Source: Ramlibacter sp. WS9 (lineage in GTDB: Bacteria > Pseudomonadota > Gammaproteobacteria > Burkholderiales > Burkholderiaceae_C). From it: a stretch of 64,000 nt of DNA. Below the pieces are notes generated by a model, which saw only the letters and a program-made list of their open reading frames with translations, did no database searches and was not told the origin of the DNA. The position numbers and the translations under genes are program-made. Positions within the stretch are counted from its first letter, which is position 1, and every line of letters begins with the position of its first letter. The stretch is taken from contig NZ_RKMB01000003.1 of the NCBI RefSeq assembly GCF_003797765.1, positions 124,001 to 188,000 on the forward strand, in the 5' to 3' direction. Below are positions 18,092 through 27,109 of the stretch, one piece after another.

Positions 18092-19042
18092 TCACTTGGA
18101 TGCCCGCTCGTTCCATATCAGGGTGTACTCCTGTTGCTGGCGCAGCAGGTCTTTCGCAAATGCCTCGTGGTCCATGTAGCGGATGGGCATGCCCTGCTTC
18201 TGGGCCACGTCGAGGAATGCTGGATCTTTTGCCGCGTCGGCAACCACGCCGCGCAGCAGCTTGAGCACGTCCTCTGGGGTCCCGGCCGGTGCCGCCAGGC
18301 CGCGAGATGCGCTGGTGACCACGTCATAGCCCTGTTCGAGCAGGGTCGGGTTGCCCGGCATCGACTCGATTCGTTTCCTGGCGGTGACGCCCAGGGGCCG
18401 TACCAATCCTGCCCGCAGGTCTCCTGCCCCGTCGACCGCCGTAACATAGGCCATGTCGAGGTCACCCGCGAGAACGGCCATCCGCGTTGGAGCCGCGCCG
18501 CTGTAATGCACTGCCGTCAACCTGATGCCGGCCTTCTGTTCGAGGGCGAGCATGGCCAGGTGCGGCAAGCTGCCCTCCCCTGTCGTTCCGACAGTGACCT
18601 TTCCGGGATTCGCCTTGGCGTAGCTCACGACATGGGCGATCGACTTGAACGGGCTTTCCTTGCGAACGAAGAACATGCCATCGTCCTCTACGAGGTTCGC
18701 GATCAGCGTGAACTCGGACAGCTTGTATTGCGTGGGCTTTTGCACCGGAAACACGACCAGGTTGGGAGCCGTGACGATGCCGATCGTGTAGCCGTCCGGC
18801 TTGGCCTTGGCTGTGGCGGTGAACCCGATTTGTCCGCCCGCGCCACCGCGGTTGATCACCACCACCGGCTGCTTCAGCCGCTTCTCCAGATAGTGAGCGA
18901 TGGCGCGTCCCGTGGCGTCCGCGCCACCGCCCGGTGCGAACGGGACGATGAGCGTGATCGGGCGATCCGGGTAGGCGGCGTGGACGGGCCAGGCCGCCAG
19001 GGCCAATACAGCCGTCAAGCTGGTGATGAAAGTGCGCAGCAT
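18092..19042 (-). CDS. Bug/TctC-family periplasmic substrate-binding protein 2
   Basis: A Bug protein of about 316 residues with a signal peptide (LRTFITSLTAVLALAAWPVHA) and the signature YPDRPITLIVPFAPGGGADATGR. It is the closest relative in this window of Bug protein 1: both carry KAKPDGYTIGIVTAPN and QYKLS/QYKLG blocks. Two ATGs are adjacent (19045 and 19042); the second has the better spacing to AAGGAG. A 13-base dyad CATAACACTTATG lies about 75 bases upstream. Ligand unknown, probably a carboxylate. Confidence 0.92.
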   Translation of the reverse strand: MLRTFITSLTAVLALAAWPVHAAYPDRPITLIVPFAPGGGADATGRAIAHYLEKRLKQPVVVINRGGAGGQIGFTATAKAKPDGYTIGIVTAPNLVVFPVQKPTQYKLSEFTLIANLVEDDGMFFVRKESPFKSIAHVVSYAKANPGKVTVGTTGEGSLPHLAMLALEQKAGIRLTAVHYSGAAPTRMAVLAGDLDMAYVTAVDGAGDLRAGLVRPLGVTARKRIESMPGNPTLLEQGYDVVTSASRGLAAPAGTPEDVLKLLRGVVADAAKDPAFLDVAQKQGMPIRYMDHEAFAKDLLRQQQEYTLIWNERASK

Positions 19043-19115
19043 CATGTCTCCTTGAAAACGCTCATTGCGTGGTCAAGTATGGGCAGCGCAAACCCCTGAG
19101 CCCGGGCGCCGGGGA

Positions 19116-19128
19116 CATAACACTTATG
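19116..19128. promoter_or_regulatory. Candidate operator dyad upstream of Bug gene 2
   Basis: CATAA-CAC-TTATG is a perfect 5-bp dyad. It overlaps the stop codon of the NIPSNAP gene and lies upstream of Bug gene 2 on the minus strand. Eleven of 13 positions match a site in the control region of Bug gene 1 (12198-12210). The shape suits a LysR-type T-N11-A box. Function inferred only. Confidence 0.35.
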
Positions 19129-19477
19129 CCGTTGGAGGGGCGTCGTAGCGCGGCTCCAGCATCGGCGAGAAACAGGTTGGCCGGATAATCCGCGAGCTGA
19201 GCGAAACGAACGGGGCCATCTCCGTCGTGGTCAGCAGATATGCCTTCCACCGCGGGTCGTCAGCCAGCCGTTGGCGTCGCAGTTCCCGGTCGCCCATGCT
19301 GTCGTACGCCCACATGTGGATGACCTCGGACAGGTTGGGGCCGACCTCGGTGGTAAACATCCCCAGGAAGGTCCCCAGCAGTTCCTTCTCCAAGGGCAGT
19401 GCGACATGCTCCCAGCCCGACATCCATGTCTTCAGTTTCTCGGGCTTGAGTGTGTAGAGGCGGTGGTCGATAATCAT
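19124..19477 (-). CDS. NIPSNAP-family protein
   Basis: A 117-residue ferredoxin-like alpha/beta-barrel protein of the NIPSNAP family: it opens MIIDHRLYTLKPEKLKTW, has a central HMWAYDSMGDRELRRQRL and ends with FSPM. Such small dimeric proteins are common in catabolic clusters as possible isomerases, monooxygenase-like subunits or ligand binders, but the reaction is undefined. It lies between two Bug genes in one minus-strand unit, 11 bases from the upstream one. Confidence 0.85.
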   Translation of the reverse strand: MIIDHRLYTLKPEKLKTWMSGWEHVALPLEKELLGTFLGMFTTEVGPNLSEVIHMWAYDSMGDRELRRQRLADDPRWKAYLLTTTEMAPFVSLSSRIIRPTCFSPMLEPRYDAPPTA

Positions 19478-19488
19478 AGGGAAACGAG

Positions 19489-20448
19489 TTAGCGCTCGAA
19501 CTTCAGGTTGTTGGATTTGATGAGCTTGCGGTAGAGGTGGGCGTCGGCTTCCATCTTTCGGCTTACGGCCGAAGCATCCATCGCCAACGGGGTGGCGCCG
19601 ACTTTCGCGATGGCCGCTCGCACTTCCGGCGTCTGCAGAATGCCGCTGAGCGACGCCCCCAGCTTTTCGCGCAAAGGCTGAGGTGTCCTGGCGGACGCGT
19701 ACACGGCAAGCCAGCTTTCCAGCGGGTTGATCGCGTTGAGCGCCTGGCTCTCGCTCAGCAGCGGGATGTCAGGCGCCACTGTCACCCGCTCACCCGAGAA
19801 CAGCCCGTACGCCCGCACGCTGCCATCCCTGATGCTGCTCAACGCGGCGGGCAGAACCAACACAGCCAGATCGATATGGCCACCCATCAGATCCGGCAAC
19901 ATGTTCGGGGCGCCCCGGTAGGGCACATACGACAGCGTCACACCAGCGCGCTGCTGGAGCAGGGCAGTTGCCATGTGGGGCATGGTCCCCGAACCGCCTC
20001 CGCCCACCGTGAGTCGGTTCTCCGACTTGCGCATGAAGGCCACGAGCTCATCGACGGAGCGCGGCTCCAGCGTGCGTCGCCCCACCAGAACCAGGGGAAT
20101 GCCGGCAACGCCCGTCAGGCCGGCCAGTTCACGCATCTTGTCGGTCCCGTTCACCACGTCGAGCAAGACCTGGTTGGCACCCGCCACCATCAGCGTTGCG
20201 CCGTCGGCGGGACTGGTGACCAGCTTCGCCTGCGCAATGAGCCCGCTACCGCCGGCGACGTTTTCCACCACTGTCGTGGCTTTCAGATCGGCGGCAACCT
20301 TGGATGCCACGATGCGCGTGATGATGTCGTTGGTTCCGCCGGCCGGATTTCCGCTGACGAAGCGGTAGGTGGCGGGGAGTGGCTGCGCATGCGCGTTAAG
20401 TGACCAAGCGAGCGCAAGAAGGGTCAATTGCGCGAGTGTCTTTTTCAT
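19489..20448 (-). CDS. Bug/TctC-family periplasmic substrate-binding protein 3
   Basis: A 319-residue binding protein with signal peptide MKKTLAQLTLLALAWSLNAHA. It is a divergent Bug member: the usual ITLIVPF stretch is replaced by YRFVSGNPAGGTNDIITR, while VVENVAGGSGLIAQA and the middle GSGTMPHMA and VPYRGAPNML segments are typical. The ATG at 20448 has AGGA eight bases upstream. A second ATG at 20457 overlaps the preceding stop as ATGA and remains possible. Ligand unknown. Confidence 0.88.
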   Translation of the reverse strand: MKKTLAQLTLLALAWSLNAHAQPLPATYRFVSGNPAGGTNDIITRIVASKVAADLKATTVVENVAGGSGLIAQAKLVTSPADGATLMVAGANQVLLDVVNGTDKMRELAGLTGVAGIPLVLVGRRTLEPRSVDELVAFMRKSENRLTVGGGGSGTMPHMATALLQQRAGVTLSYVPYRGAPNMLPDLMGGHIDLAVLVLPAALSSIRDGSVRAYGLFSGERVTVAPDIPLLSESQALNAINPLESWLAVYASARTPQPLREKLGASLSGILQTPEVRAAIAKVGATPLAMDASAVSRKMEADAHLYRKLIKSNNLKFER

Positions 20449-20453
20449 GGATG

Positions 20454-21626
20454 TCATCCTGGCTCGTTGATACCTACCACGGGACTGTCGATCGCTAGTT
20501 GCATCAGGTCGTTCTCTGTGGCCTTGCCGAACTGCCGGGTGTTGGCGAGCAGGTCTCGCATGAAACGGGTGCCGGGCAAGCCGGTGGCGTCCAGGTTGGC
20601 GACGAACCGGCCCTGCACCATGGCGTTGAATGACGCCAGCCGCAGGGTTTCGTTCCTGTCAAGCCGGGTTGTTTCCATGCCCTGCCGCGCGAAATGCATG
20701 CGCGCCTGTGCGCCACCCACTCCGTAGAACACCTGGCACTCCGCTTGGGCCAGGCCACTGAACCAGGCGCCCAGCACGGCGCGCAGGTCAGAGGGCAGCG
20801 CGCAATACGCACGCGGGGAGACGCAATACTCGAGGTTCAGCCGCCCCAGGCTACCGGTCTCGAGGCGGTACCGCGTCACTCTGTCGACTCCGAACACCTG
20901 CGCGGATCCATCCGTCATCGCTGCGGCGTCGATCTCGCCGGAAGCGATGGCCGCGGCCACCTGCGGCGAGGTCTTCATGCATACGATCGCACCGAGCTGG
21001 CGATAGATCTCTCCATGCCAGCCCGAAGAAGCGCTGATGCGCAATCCCCTCATGTCGTCGAGCGCTCGAATCGGGCGGCGCGAGAAGACGACGTCGCCGG
21101 CGGTCGCCTTCAGCCGGCCCATGCGGACGCCTTGCCGGTCGAAGTCGGCCATTAGCCACTGCCGATAGAGCAGCTCGGACACGAGGGTGGCGACATGTGC
21201 ACCGGGAAAGAGTCCCGGCAGGAACAGCCCCTGGAACAGCTTGAATCCCAGCTCGGGCGACCTGGACGAATAGCAGGCGGTAATGTCGATGAGGCCGTCG
21301 CGCACCATGCGCCAGCCATCGGTCAGAACGTGGCTGCCCTCCCCCCAGACCGGCTCGATCGACAGGCGGCCGTGCGACATCGACTGGAGGACGCGGAAAG
21401 CGGGGGTGAACACCTCGCGGACTACGAACGCGTCTGCCGGATTGTGCGCTGCAAGGCGCAGCACAAACGACGGTCCGCCACGGTCCACGCGCTGCTGCCA
21501 GCGCTGCGAAAAGTCGCCAGCCAGCCATGCCCGCGCAACCGTGGTGCGGTCGAGGGCGGACTGCAAGTCACCTGCGGCGGCCTCGGCCACGGTCGCCTGT
21601 GTGCTCGCTGCGGATGCCACCGTCAC
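20454..21626 (-). CDS. TRAP-type (DctP-like) solute-binding protein, no obvious signal peptide
   Basis: A 390-residue protein whose core resembles DctP receptors: ALDDMRGLRISASSGWHGEIYRQLGA, then TSPQVAAAIASGEIDAA and SPRAYCALPSDLRAVL. The GTG start overlaps the previous stop (GTGA). The N-terminus (TVASAASTQATVAEAAAG) lacks the charged and hydrophobic run of a Sec signal peptide, which is odd for a periplasmic receptor. Either a different start is used or the protein is cytoplasmic. No DctQ/DctM genes lie nearby. The family call is moderate. Confidence 0.6.
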   Translation of the reverse strand: MTVASAASTQATVAEAAAGDLQSALDRTTVARAWLAGDFSQRWQQRVDRGGPSFVLRLAAHNPADAFVVREVFTPAFRVLQSMSHGRLSIEPVWGEGSHVLTDGWRMVRDGLIDITACYSSRSPELGFKLFQGLFLPGLFPGAHVATLVSELLYRQWLMADFDRQGVRMGRLKATAGDVVFSRRPIRALDDMRGLRISASSGWHGEIYRQLGAIVCMKTSPQVAAAIASGEIDAAAMTDGSAQVFGVDRVTRYRLETGSLGRLNLEYCVSPRAYCALPSDLRAVLGAWFSGLAQAECQVFYGVGGAQARMHFARQGMETTRLDRNETLRLASFNAMVQGRFVANLDATGLPGTRFMRDLLANTRQFGKATENDLMQLAIDSPVVGINEPG

Positions 21627-22642
21627 AGCTGCGCCTTGATGCCCGCCTTGCGGATGGTGTCGCCCCACATCGCGGACTCGACGGAAATAAGGCGCGCCAT
21701 CTCCTGCCCCGATGTTCCCTTGGGAGTAAGGCTCAGGGCCTTGAGCGGCCTGCGCACCTCCTCCGTCTGCAGCACACGAACCACGGCGGCCCTCAGCCGA
21801 TCGACGATGGGTTGTGGCGTGCCCTTCGGCGCCCAGAGCCCATGCCAGCCAACCACCTCGAAACCTGGATAGGTTTCGCTTATCGCGGGCACCTGGGGAA
21901 AGACTGGCGAGCGACCCGGACTGGTCACGGCGATGGCTCGGACATTGCCGGCGCGGATCGACTCCTGAAGCGCGACATGCGAATCGAACAGCAAGTGGAT
22001 CTGGCCGGACATCAAGTCGAGAGAGGGTGAGCGCGAGTACGGAACGTGCACCATCGGAAAACCGGCACGGCTCATCAGGAACTCTGCGCACATGTGGTGG
22101 CTGGTCCCAACACCATAGCTTCCGAAGGACAGTTTGTTTGGATTCCGCTGGCCGTACTGGACCAGTTCGTTGAGGCTTCGCACCGGCAGGCTGTTCGTGA
22201 CGGCGAGGATGTAGCCGGCCCCCATCGACACCTGGGTCACTGGCACCAGGTCCGCTTCCGGGTTGAACCTTCGCGTCGTGACGAGATGCGGAACCATGGT
22301 GACCATCTGGTTGACTGCAAGCAGAACCGTCAGCCCGTCCGGCTTGGCCTTGGCGACCAACTCCGCGCCGATGTTGCCCGAGGCGCCCGGCTTGTTGTCG
22401 ACGATGACGGGCTGCTTCAACTCTTCGCCAAGACCCTTTGTCAAAATCCGGGCAACGGAATCCAGCCCGCCGCCGGTTCCCTGCGGAACGATGATCCGGA
22501 TAGGGCCTGTTGGCCAGTCGGCTTGCGCGGCCGCCAACCCTGGGACGCCTGCCACCAAGGTTGCCGCTATCCCGATCATCAGTTCTCGCCGGCTGTTATC
22601 CAGCGCTGCCGAATGGACGCTGGTGTTGTTCAGGTTGTTCAA
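21623..22642 (-). CDS. Bug/TctC-family periplasmic substrate-binding protein 4
   Basis: A 339-residue Bug protein. The export signal begins unusually late, after about 17 residues, and reads SRRELMIGIAATLVAGVPG, with an Arg pair that resembles a Tat motif (SRRxxx). The mature part starts DWPTGPIRIIVPQGTGGGLD and includes VDNKPGASGNIGAELVAKAKPDG and VPYSRSPSLDLMSGQI. It is the first gene of the minus operon and diverges from the porin across a gap with a long inverted repeat. Confidence 0.9.
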   Translation of the reverse strand: MNNLNNTSVHSAALDNSRRELMIGIAATLVAGVPGLAAAQADWPTGPIRIIVPQGTGGGLDSVARILTKGLGEELKQPVIVDNKPGASGNIGAELVAKAKPDGLTVLLAVNQMVTMVPHLVTTRRFNPEADLVPVTQVSMGAGYILAVTNSLPVRSLNELVQYGQRNPNKLSFGSYGVGTSHHMCAEFLMSRAGFPMVHVPYSRSPSLDLMSGQIHLLFDSHVALQESIRAGNVRAIAVTSPGRSPVFPQVPAISETYPGFEVVGWHGLWAPKGTPQPIVDRLRAAVVRVLQTEEVRRPLKALSLTPKGTSGQEMARLISVESAMWGDTIRKAGIKAQL

Positions 22643-22737
22643 TCAAATGTCTCCGTTCATTTCCATGCCGCGTCGCGGCAGGGGTAGTCCTTCATGCAAT
22701 GGCGCGAGGAAATGTTAGGAGCGCGGTCAGCTTGCTG

Positions 22738-22837
22738 CCAATACTTTTGCGGGAACGCGTGATACCCGTTCGGTCATAACAGTCCTCCGCTCTCTCGATG
22801 CATGAACGGGTATCACGCGCGCCGGCAAAGGTATTGG
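22738..22837. repeat. 34-bp imperfect inverted repeat between Bug gene 4 and the porin
   Basis: Arms at 22738-22771 and 22804-22837 are reverse complements at 30 of 34 positions. The inner 16 bp (CGCGTGATACCCGTTC) are perfect. The 32-base centre shows no pairing. The structure sits upstream of two divergent genes and spans 100 bp. It could be a double operator, an RNA hairpin in a 5' leader, or a small mobile-element remnant such as a MITE. Confidence 0.75.
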
Positions 22838-22904
22838 ACCGGTCGCGGCCTGGTTCCGAGAATCGCCACCGGCCGCGATCTTGCGGCACACCAAAGGAGC
22901 ATCG

Positions 22905-23990
22905 ATGAGAAGAGGGATCAAGGGATTGGTAGTGGCGGGCGCGTATGGCGTCGCAACAGTGGCCTTCGGGCAATCGACCGTAACGCTCTTTGGCGTGGCC
23001 GATGTCTCTGTCCAGAACTTGCGGGCCGATGGCGTCGGCTCCGCAACGAGAGTGGCGTCCGGTGGCAACAACACCAGTCGAATCGGCTTTCGCGGGCAGG
23101 AGGACCTCGGCGGCGGAATGGGTGCGGGTTTCTGGTTGGAGGCAACGCTCAGTGTGGACAACGGACAGGGCGCGGCAACCAACGTCAACAATCAAGCGAA
23201 TGGTGGCAGTTCCGCTCCAGCCGGAACACAGGGATTGACGTTCGATCGCCGCGCGACAGTCAGCCTGATGGGCACCTGGGGCGAGGTGCGCTTGGGCCGG
23301 GACTACGTGCCTTCATACTGGAACGTCACTCGTTCTGACCCCTTCTCCGCAACGGGTGTCGCCTCCATTCGCAGTCTCGTTGGCACTGGCGCGGTCAATG
23401 CGGTGACTTTCGTGCGGGCATCGAACTCCGTCGCATACCATCTTCCAGCGGATCTGGGCGGCTTCTACGGCCAAGTGAACTACATGCTTGGGGAAAACGC
23501 CTCGAACGTCACCAACAGGAAAGACGGGACTTATATTGGCGCACGCGTTGGATTCGCAAAAGGCCCGATCGACGGGGCGATCGCCACGAGCAGGACTGAG
23601 TACCTCGCCGGCGACTTCAGCAACTCGAACCTCTACGGCGCGTATGACTTCAAGGTCGCAAAGGTATCTGCCCTGTGGAACCAGTCGACGGTGAAGTCCG
23701 CTGTTCCGCTGAAGCAGCGCGACTACCAGGTCGGGCTCGTGGTGCCGGTAGGCGCGGGCGAACTGAAGGCCTCGTTTGCGCGCGCCCGGATCACAACCAG
23801 TGCGACAGATGACGGTGCGACTCTGTTGGGTCTGGGTTACGTGCACAACCTCTCCAAGCGGTCTGCCGCCTACGTGCACTACGCGCGCGTGTCGAATCGG
23901 GGAGCAGCGAGATTCTCCAATGGATCCGGAGCGCCCTCGCCCGGTGGTGATACTACCGCGTACGAGGTGGGTTTGCGTCACAGCTTCTGA
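22905..23990 (+). CDS. General porin (Gram-negative betaproteobacterial type)
   Basis: A 361-residue outer-membrane porin of the Neisseria/Comamonas/Bordetella type. A short signal peptide ends AFG-QS, and the mature protein starts STVTLFGVADVSVQ. The SRIGFRGQEDLGGGMGAGFWLE block, WGEVRLGRD and the C-terminal aromatic YEVGLRHSF (terminal Phe, the BAM signal) are diagnostic. It forms trimeric diffusion pores. AAAGGAGC precedes the ATG at 22905. With the binding-protein genes next to it, it may let organic acids through the outer membrane. Its last 13 bases overlap the convergent ydiJ-like gene. Confidence 0.92.
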   Translation: MRRGIKGLVVAGAYGVATVAFGQSTVTLFGVADVSVQNLRADGVGSATRVASGGNNTSRIGFRGQEDLGGGMGAGFWLEATLSVDNGQGAATNVNNQANGGSSAPAGTQGLTFDRRATVSLMGTWGEVRLGRDYVPSYWNVTRSDPFSATGVASIRSLVGTGAVNAVTFVRASNSVAYHLPADLGGFYGQVNYMLGENASNVTNRKDGTYIGARVGFAKGPIDGAIATSRTEYLAGDFSNSNLYGAYDFKVAKVSALWNQSTVKSAVPLKQRDYQVGLVVPVGAGELKASFARARITTSATDDGATLLGLGYVHNLSKRSAAYVHYARVSNRGAARFSNGSGAPSPGGDTTAYEVGLRHSF

Positions 23991-26900
23991 TCGCGAAGCA
24001 CCTCGACCAGCAATTGGACGGGGTGGCGCAGACTTTGCTGGGCAAACCGCCGCGTCTGGCAGCGGCAGGAGTACCCGGTGGCAAGCACCTCCCGGTGCGC
24101 ACTGTCGGACTTGCCGGGCTGCGCGAGCAGCCGCCCCCATGAAGAGCCGAAGATCGCCTCGGAGGTGGCTCGGTGCCGCCGTTCATGGCCGTAGGTTCCC
24201 GCCATCCCGCAGCAGCCAGCGACACCTGTGGCCAGGGCAACTCCAAAGCGCGAGCAGACTTCGGTCCAGAGCGCGGTGGCCTGCGGCGCGGTGGTCCTCT
24301 CCGTGCAGTGCGGCAGCAGCACGAACTCCCGCAAGCCAGTCGCATCAGGCTCCTTCCTGACCGTCGCGGGAAGCGCCACCGAGGCCAACCACTCTTGCGG
24401 CAGCATCACCTGCAGATCCGATGCCGCTCCCCCGAGCTTTCGGTACTCCTGGCGGTAGGTCAGTGTCACGGCGGGGTCCAGCCCGACCATCGGCACTCCG
24501 AACGAAGCTATCGCGCCAAGCGCGGCGGCGTTGCGACCCGCCACGCGCTCGAAGTGTTGCCGGAACCCGTGCACTTGGAGCGGCTTGCCATTCGGCAAGT
24601 ACGGCGCCATGAACACTCGCATGCCCAAAAGGCCAGCCAGCTCAACGAGTGCACCGAACACCTCCGTGTCGAAGTAGCGCGTGAACGCATCGGGCACGAG
24701 GATGACGGACTGTTTGCGCTGCGCCTCGCTCAATCGGCCCAGCACCTGGGGCTGCGCCGTTTCGACACCCCATCGACGAAGGACGGGGCCGATGCTGAAG
24801 CCGCTCAGCGTCGGTGCGTCCACGAGTCCGATGCGGGCCTGAGCCCAACGTCCCACGCGTGAGCCCATCACCGCGTTGCTGACACCGGCCATGCGCCCCA
24901 TGTACGGCGCGGCCTGCTCCAGCATGCCCACCGCATAGTCTTTGATCGGACGGCGGTAGCGCTGGTGGTAGAGCTCCAGAAAGCGCGCTCGGACGTCCGG
25001 TATGTCGACCCGGACCGGACACTGCCCTGCACACGACTTGCAAGCGAGACAGCCCGACATCGCTTCGTAGACAACGTGCGAGAAGTCGTCACGCGCCGGC
25101 CCAGGACGCACGAGTTCCTGGCAACGCAACGCGAATGTGCGCCACCATCGGGGCGGCCGAAGCGTCGCGTCCAGTACGTTGACACCTGCCAGCCCCTGTC
25201 GCCGCAGCCACTCGCGCATCAGCGTCGCCCGGCCCTTGGGTGACTGCTCGCGTTGCCGGGTGGCTTTCCAGGATGGGCACATCGCGTCATCCGGATCGAA
25301 GTTGTAGCAGGCGCCGTTGCCGTTGCAATGCATCGCATTGCCGAAGCTTTGCCAGATGCGGGCCTCAATCTGCCGATCGTACTCACCTCTCAGGGGAACG
25401 CCGTCGATGCGCAATAGCTGCTTGTCCCGCGAGTCCGCGGTGACCGCGATCTTGCCCGGATTGAGTTGGTCGTACGGGTCGAACGCGGCCTTGAGCGCCT
25501 GCAACGCCGGGTAGAGCGGCCCGAACACTTCAGGCACATACTCGGAGCGAACGCCCTTGCCGTGCTCACCCCACAGGAGGCCGCCGTACTTGCGTGTGAG
25601 CGCGGCCACGCTATCCGAAATGGGGCGCACCAGGGCGGCCTGCTGCGGGTCCTTCATGTCTAGCGCGGGGCGCACATGCAGCACGCCTGCATCGACGTGG
25701 CCGAACATTCCGTACGCCACGCCGTGGCTGTCCAGCAGCGCTCGGAACTCGGCGATGTATTCGGCCAGGTGCTCGGGCGGAACGGCTGTGTCTTCGACAA
25801 ACGGCTGGGGACGCGCTTCGCCCAGCGTGTTGCCCAACAGGCCCACCGCCCGTTTGCGCATGCCGTAGATCTGTTCCACGGCGGCGGCAGACTTCGCGAT
25901 GGTGTGGCCCAGGCGCGTAGTGCAACCCTCCGCCGCGAGGGCTGCGCAGAACGCATCGACCTGGCGCAGCAGCAAGGCCTCATCCTCGCCCGCGAACTCC
26001 ACCAGGTTGATGCCCATGGCTTCCTGTGCGTCGGCGCGGGGAAAGAACTCCGCGATAGGGGGCCAGACGATGTCTCCCCGCGCCAGAGTCAGTACCTTCG
26101 AGTCCACGGTCTCGATGGACAGGGGCCTATGCGCCATGAGCGCCTGCGCATCTCGCAATGCGTCCATGAAGCTGGCGTAGCGCAGGTTCACCAGCATGGA
26201 ATGGCGCGGCAACGGCAGGAGGTTCAGGGTAGCCTCCACCGTGAACGCCAGGGTTCCTTCCGAACCGCACAAGACGCTGTTCAGATCGAAGCGCCCATCG
26301 GGGCGCTCGAGGTGCGCGAGGTCATATCCGGTCAGGCAGCGGTTCAAGCGCGGGAAGCGAGCGGCGATCATGCCGGCCTCTTCGCGCGCAATGCGCTCCG
26401 CGGTGCGGTAGACGTCGCCGATGCGGTCTTGCCGCTCGCATAGCGTCCGCAGCGCGGGAGCGTCGACGGGCTCGCTGCGCAGCCGCTCGCCACCGCGAAG
26501 CACCACCTCGAGCGCCAGGACATGGTCCCGTGTCTTGCCGTATGTGCAGCTGCCCTGTCCGCTGGCGTCCGTCGCCACCATGCCGCCAATCGTGGCGCGA
26601 TTGGACGTGGAGAGTTCGGGTGCGAAGAACAGGCCGTGCGGCCGCAACGCCGCATTCAGCTGGTCCTTCACCACCCCCGCCTGCACGCGGGCGCGACGGT
26701 TGACATGATCGATTTCGATGATGCGGTTCATGTGGCGCGAAAGATCGACGACGATCCCGTCGGTCAGCGCCTGGCCGTTCGTGCCGGTGCCACCGCCGCG
26801 CGGTGCCACGCTGATCCGCCGATGACGAGGCTCCGCCAGGAGGCGCGCGAGGCATGCGACGTCGTCGGCGTGGCGCGGATAGACCACGGCCTGAGGCAGG

Positions 26901-27109
26901 CGCTGATAGATCGAGTTGTCCGTGGCGAGGACAACCCGGTCCCCGGCACCCGCGCCAGCTTCCCCGGAGAAACCCGCATCCGTCAGCTCCCGCAGAAAAG
27001 CTTGGGTTGATGCGCTAGCAGGCGCATCGAATGGAATCCGGGCGATCGCGATGGCCCTGCGCGCGGTCGGCGGTGCCGCGGCCCCGCCTCGAAGCGGCGT
27101 GGCCGTCAT
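23978..27109 (-). CDS. ydiJ: YdiJ-type D-2-hydroxyglutarate dehydrogenase (FAD / Fe-S)
   Basis: A 1043-residue flavo-iron-sulfur enzyme with the layout of E. coli YdiJ. The N-terminal FAD-binding PCMH domain shows VAPRGGGTGTNGQALTDG and TIGGMVATDASGQGS, and the FAD-oxidase C domain shows GHVDAGVLHVRP. The YdiJ block NAMHCNGNGACYNFDPDDAM and the ferredoxin-like CLACKSCAGQCP follow. The CCG-type cysteine motif AGCCGMAGTYGHE and a late CRCQ stretch come last. YdiJ oxidises D-2-hydroxyglutarate to 2-oxoglutarate. The start overlaps the HglS-like stop (ATGA), so the two enzymes are made together, which strongly supports this function over a lactate dehydrogenase. Confidence 0.9.
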   Translation of the reverse strand: MTATPLRGGAAAPPTARRAIAIARIPFDAPASASTQAFLRELTDAGFSGEAGAGAGDRVVLATDNSIYQRLPQAVVYPRHADDVACLARLLAEPRHRRISVAPRGGGTGTNGQALTDGIVVDLSRHMNRIIEIDHVNRRARVQAGVVKDQLNAALRPHGLFFAPELSTSNRATIGGMVATDASGQGSCTYGKTRDHVLALEVVLRGGERLRSEPVDAPALRTLCERQDRIGDVYRTAERIAREEAGMIAARFPRLNRCLTGYDLAHLERPDGRFDLNSVLCGSEGTLAFTVEATLNLLPLPRHSMLVNLRYASFMDALRDAQALMAHRPLSIETVDSKVLTLARGDIVWPPIAEFFPRADAQEAMGINLVEFAGEDEALLLRQVDAFCAALAAEGCTTRLGHTIAKSAAAVEQIYGMRKRAVGLLGNTLGEARPQPFVEDTAVPPEHLAEYIAEFRALLDSHGVAYGMFGHVDAGVLHVRPALDMKDPQQAALVRPISDSVAALTRKYGGLLWGEHGKGVRSEYVPEVFGPLYPALQALKAAFDPYDQLNPGKIAVTADSRDKQLLRIDGVPLRGEYDRQIEARIWQSFGNAMHCNGNGACYNFDPDDAMCPSWKATRQREQSPKGRATLMREWLRRQGLAGVNVLDATLRPPRWWRTFALRCQELVRPGPARDDFSHVVYEAMSGCLACKSCAGQCPVRVDIPDVRARFLELYHQRYRRPIKDYAVGMLEQAAPYMGRMAGVSNAVMGSRVGRWAQARIGLVDAPTLSGFSIGPVLRRWGVETAQPQVLGRLSEAQRKQSVILVPDAFTRYFDTEVFGALVELAGLLGMRVFMAPYLPNGKPLQVHGFRQHFERVAGRNAAALGAIASFGVPMVGLDPAVTLTYRQEYRKLGGAASDLQVMLPQEWLASVALPATVRKEPDATGLREFVLLPHCTERTTAPQATALWTEVCSRFGVALATGVAGCCGMAGTYGHERRHRATSEAIFGSSWGRLLAQPGKSDSAHREVLATGYSCRCQTRRFAQQSLRHPVQLLVEVLRDQKL

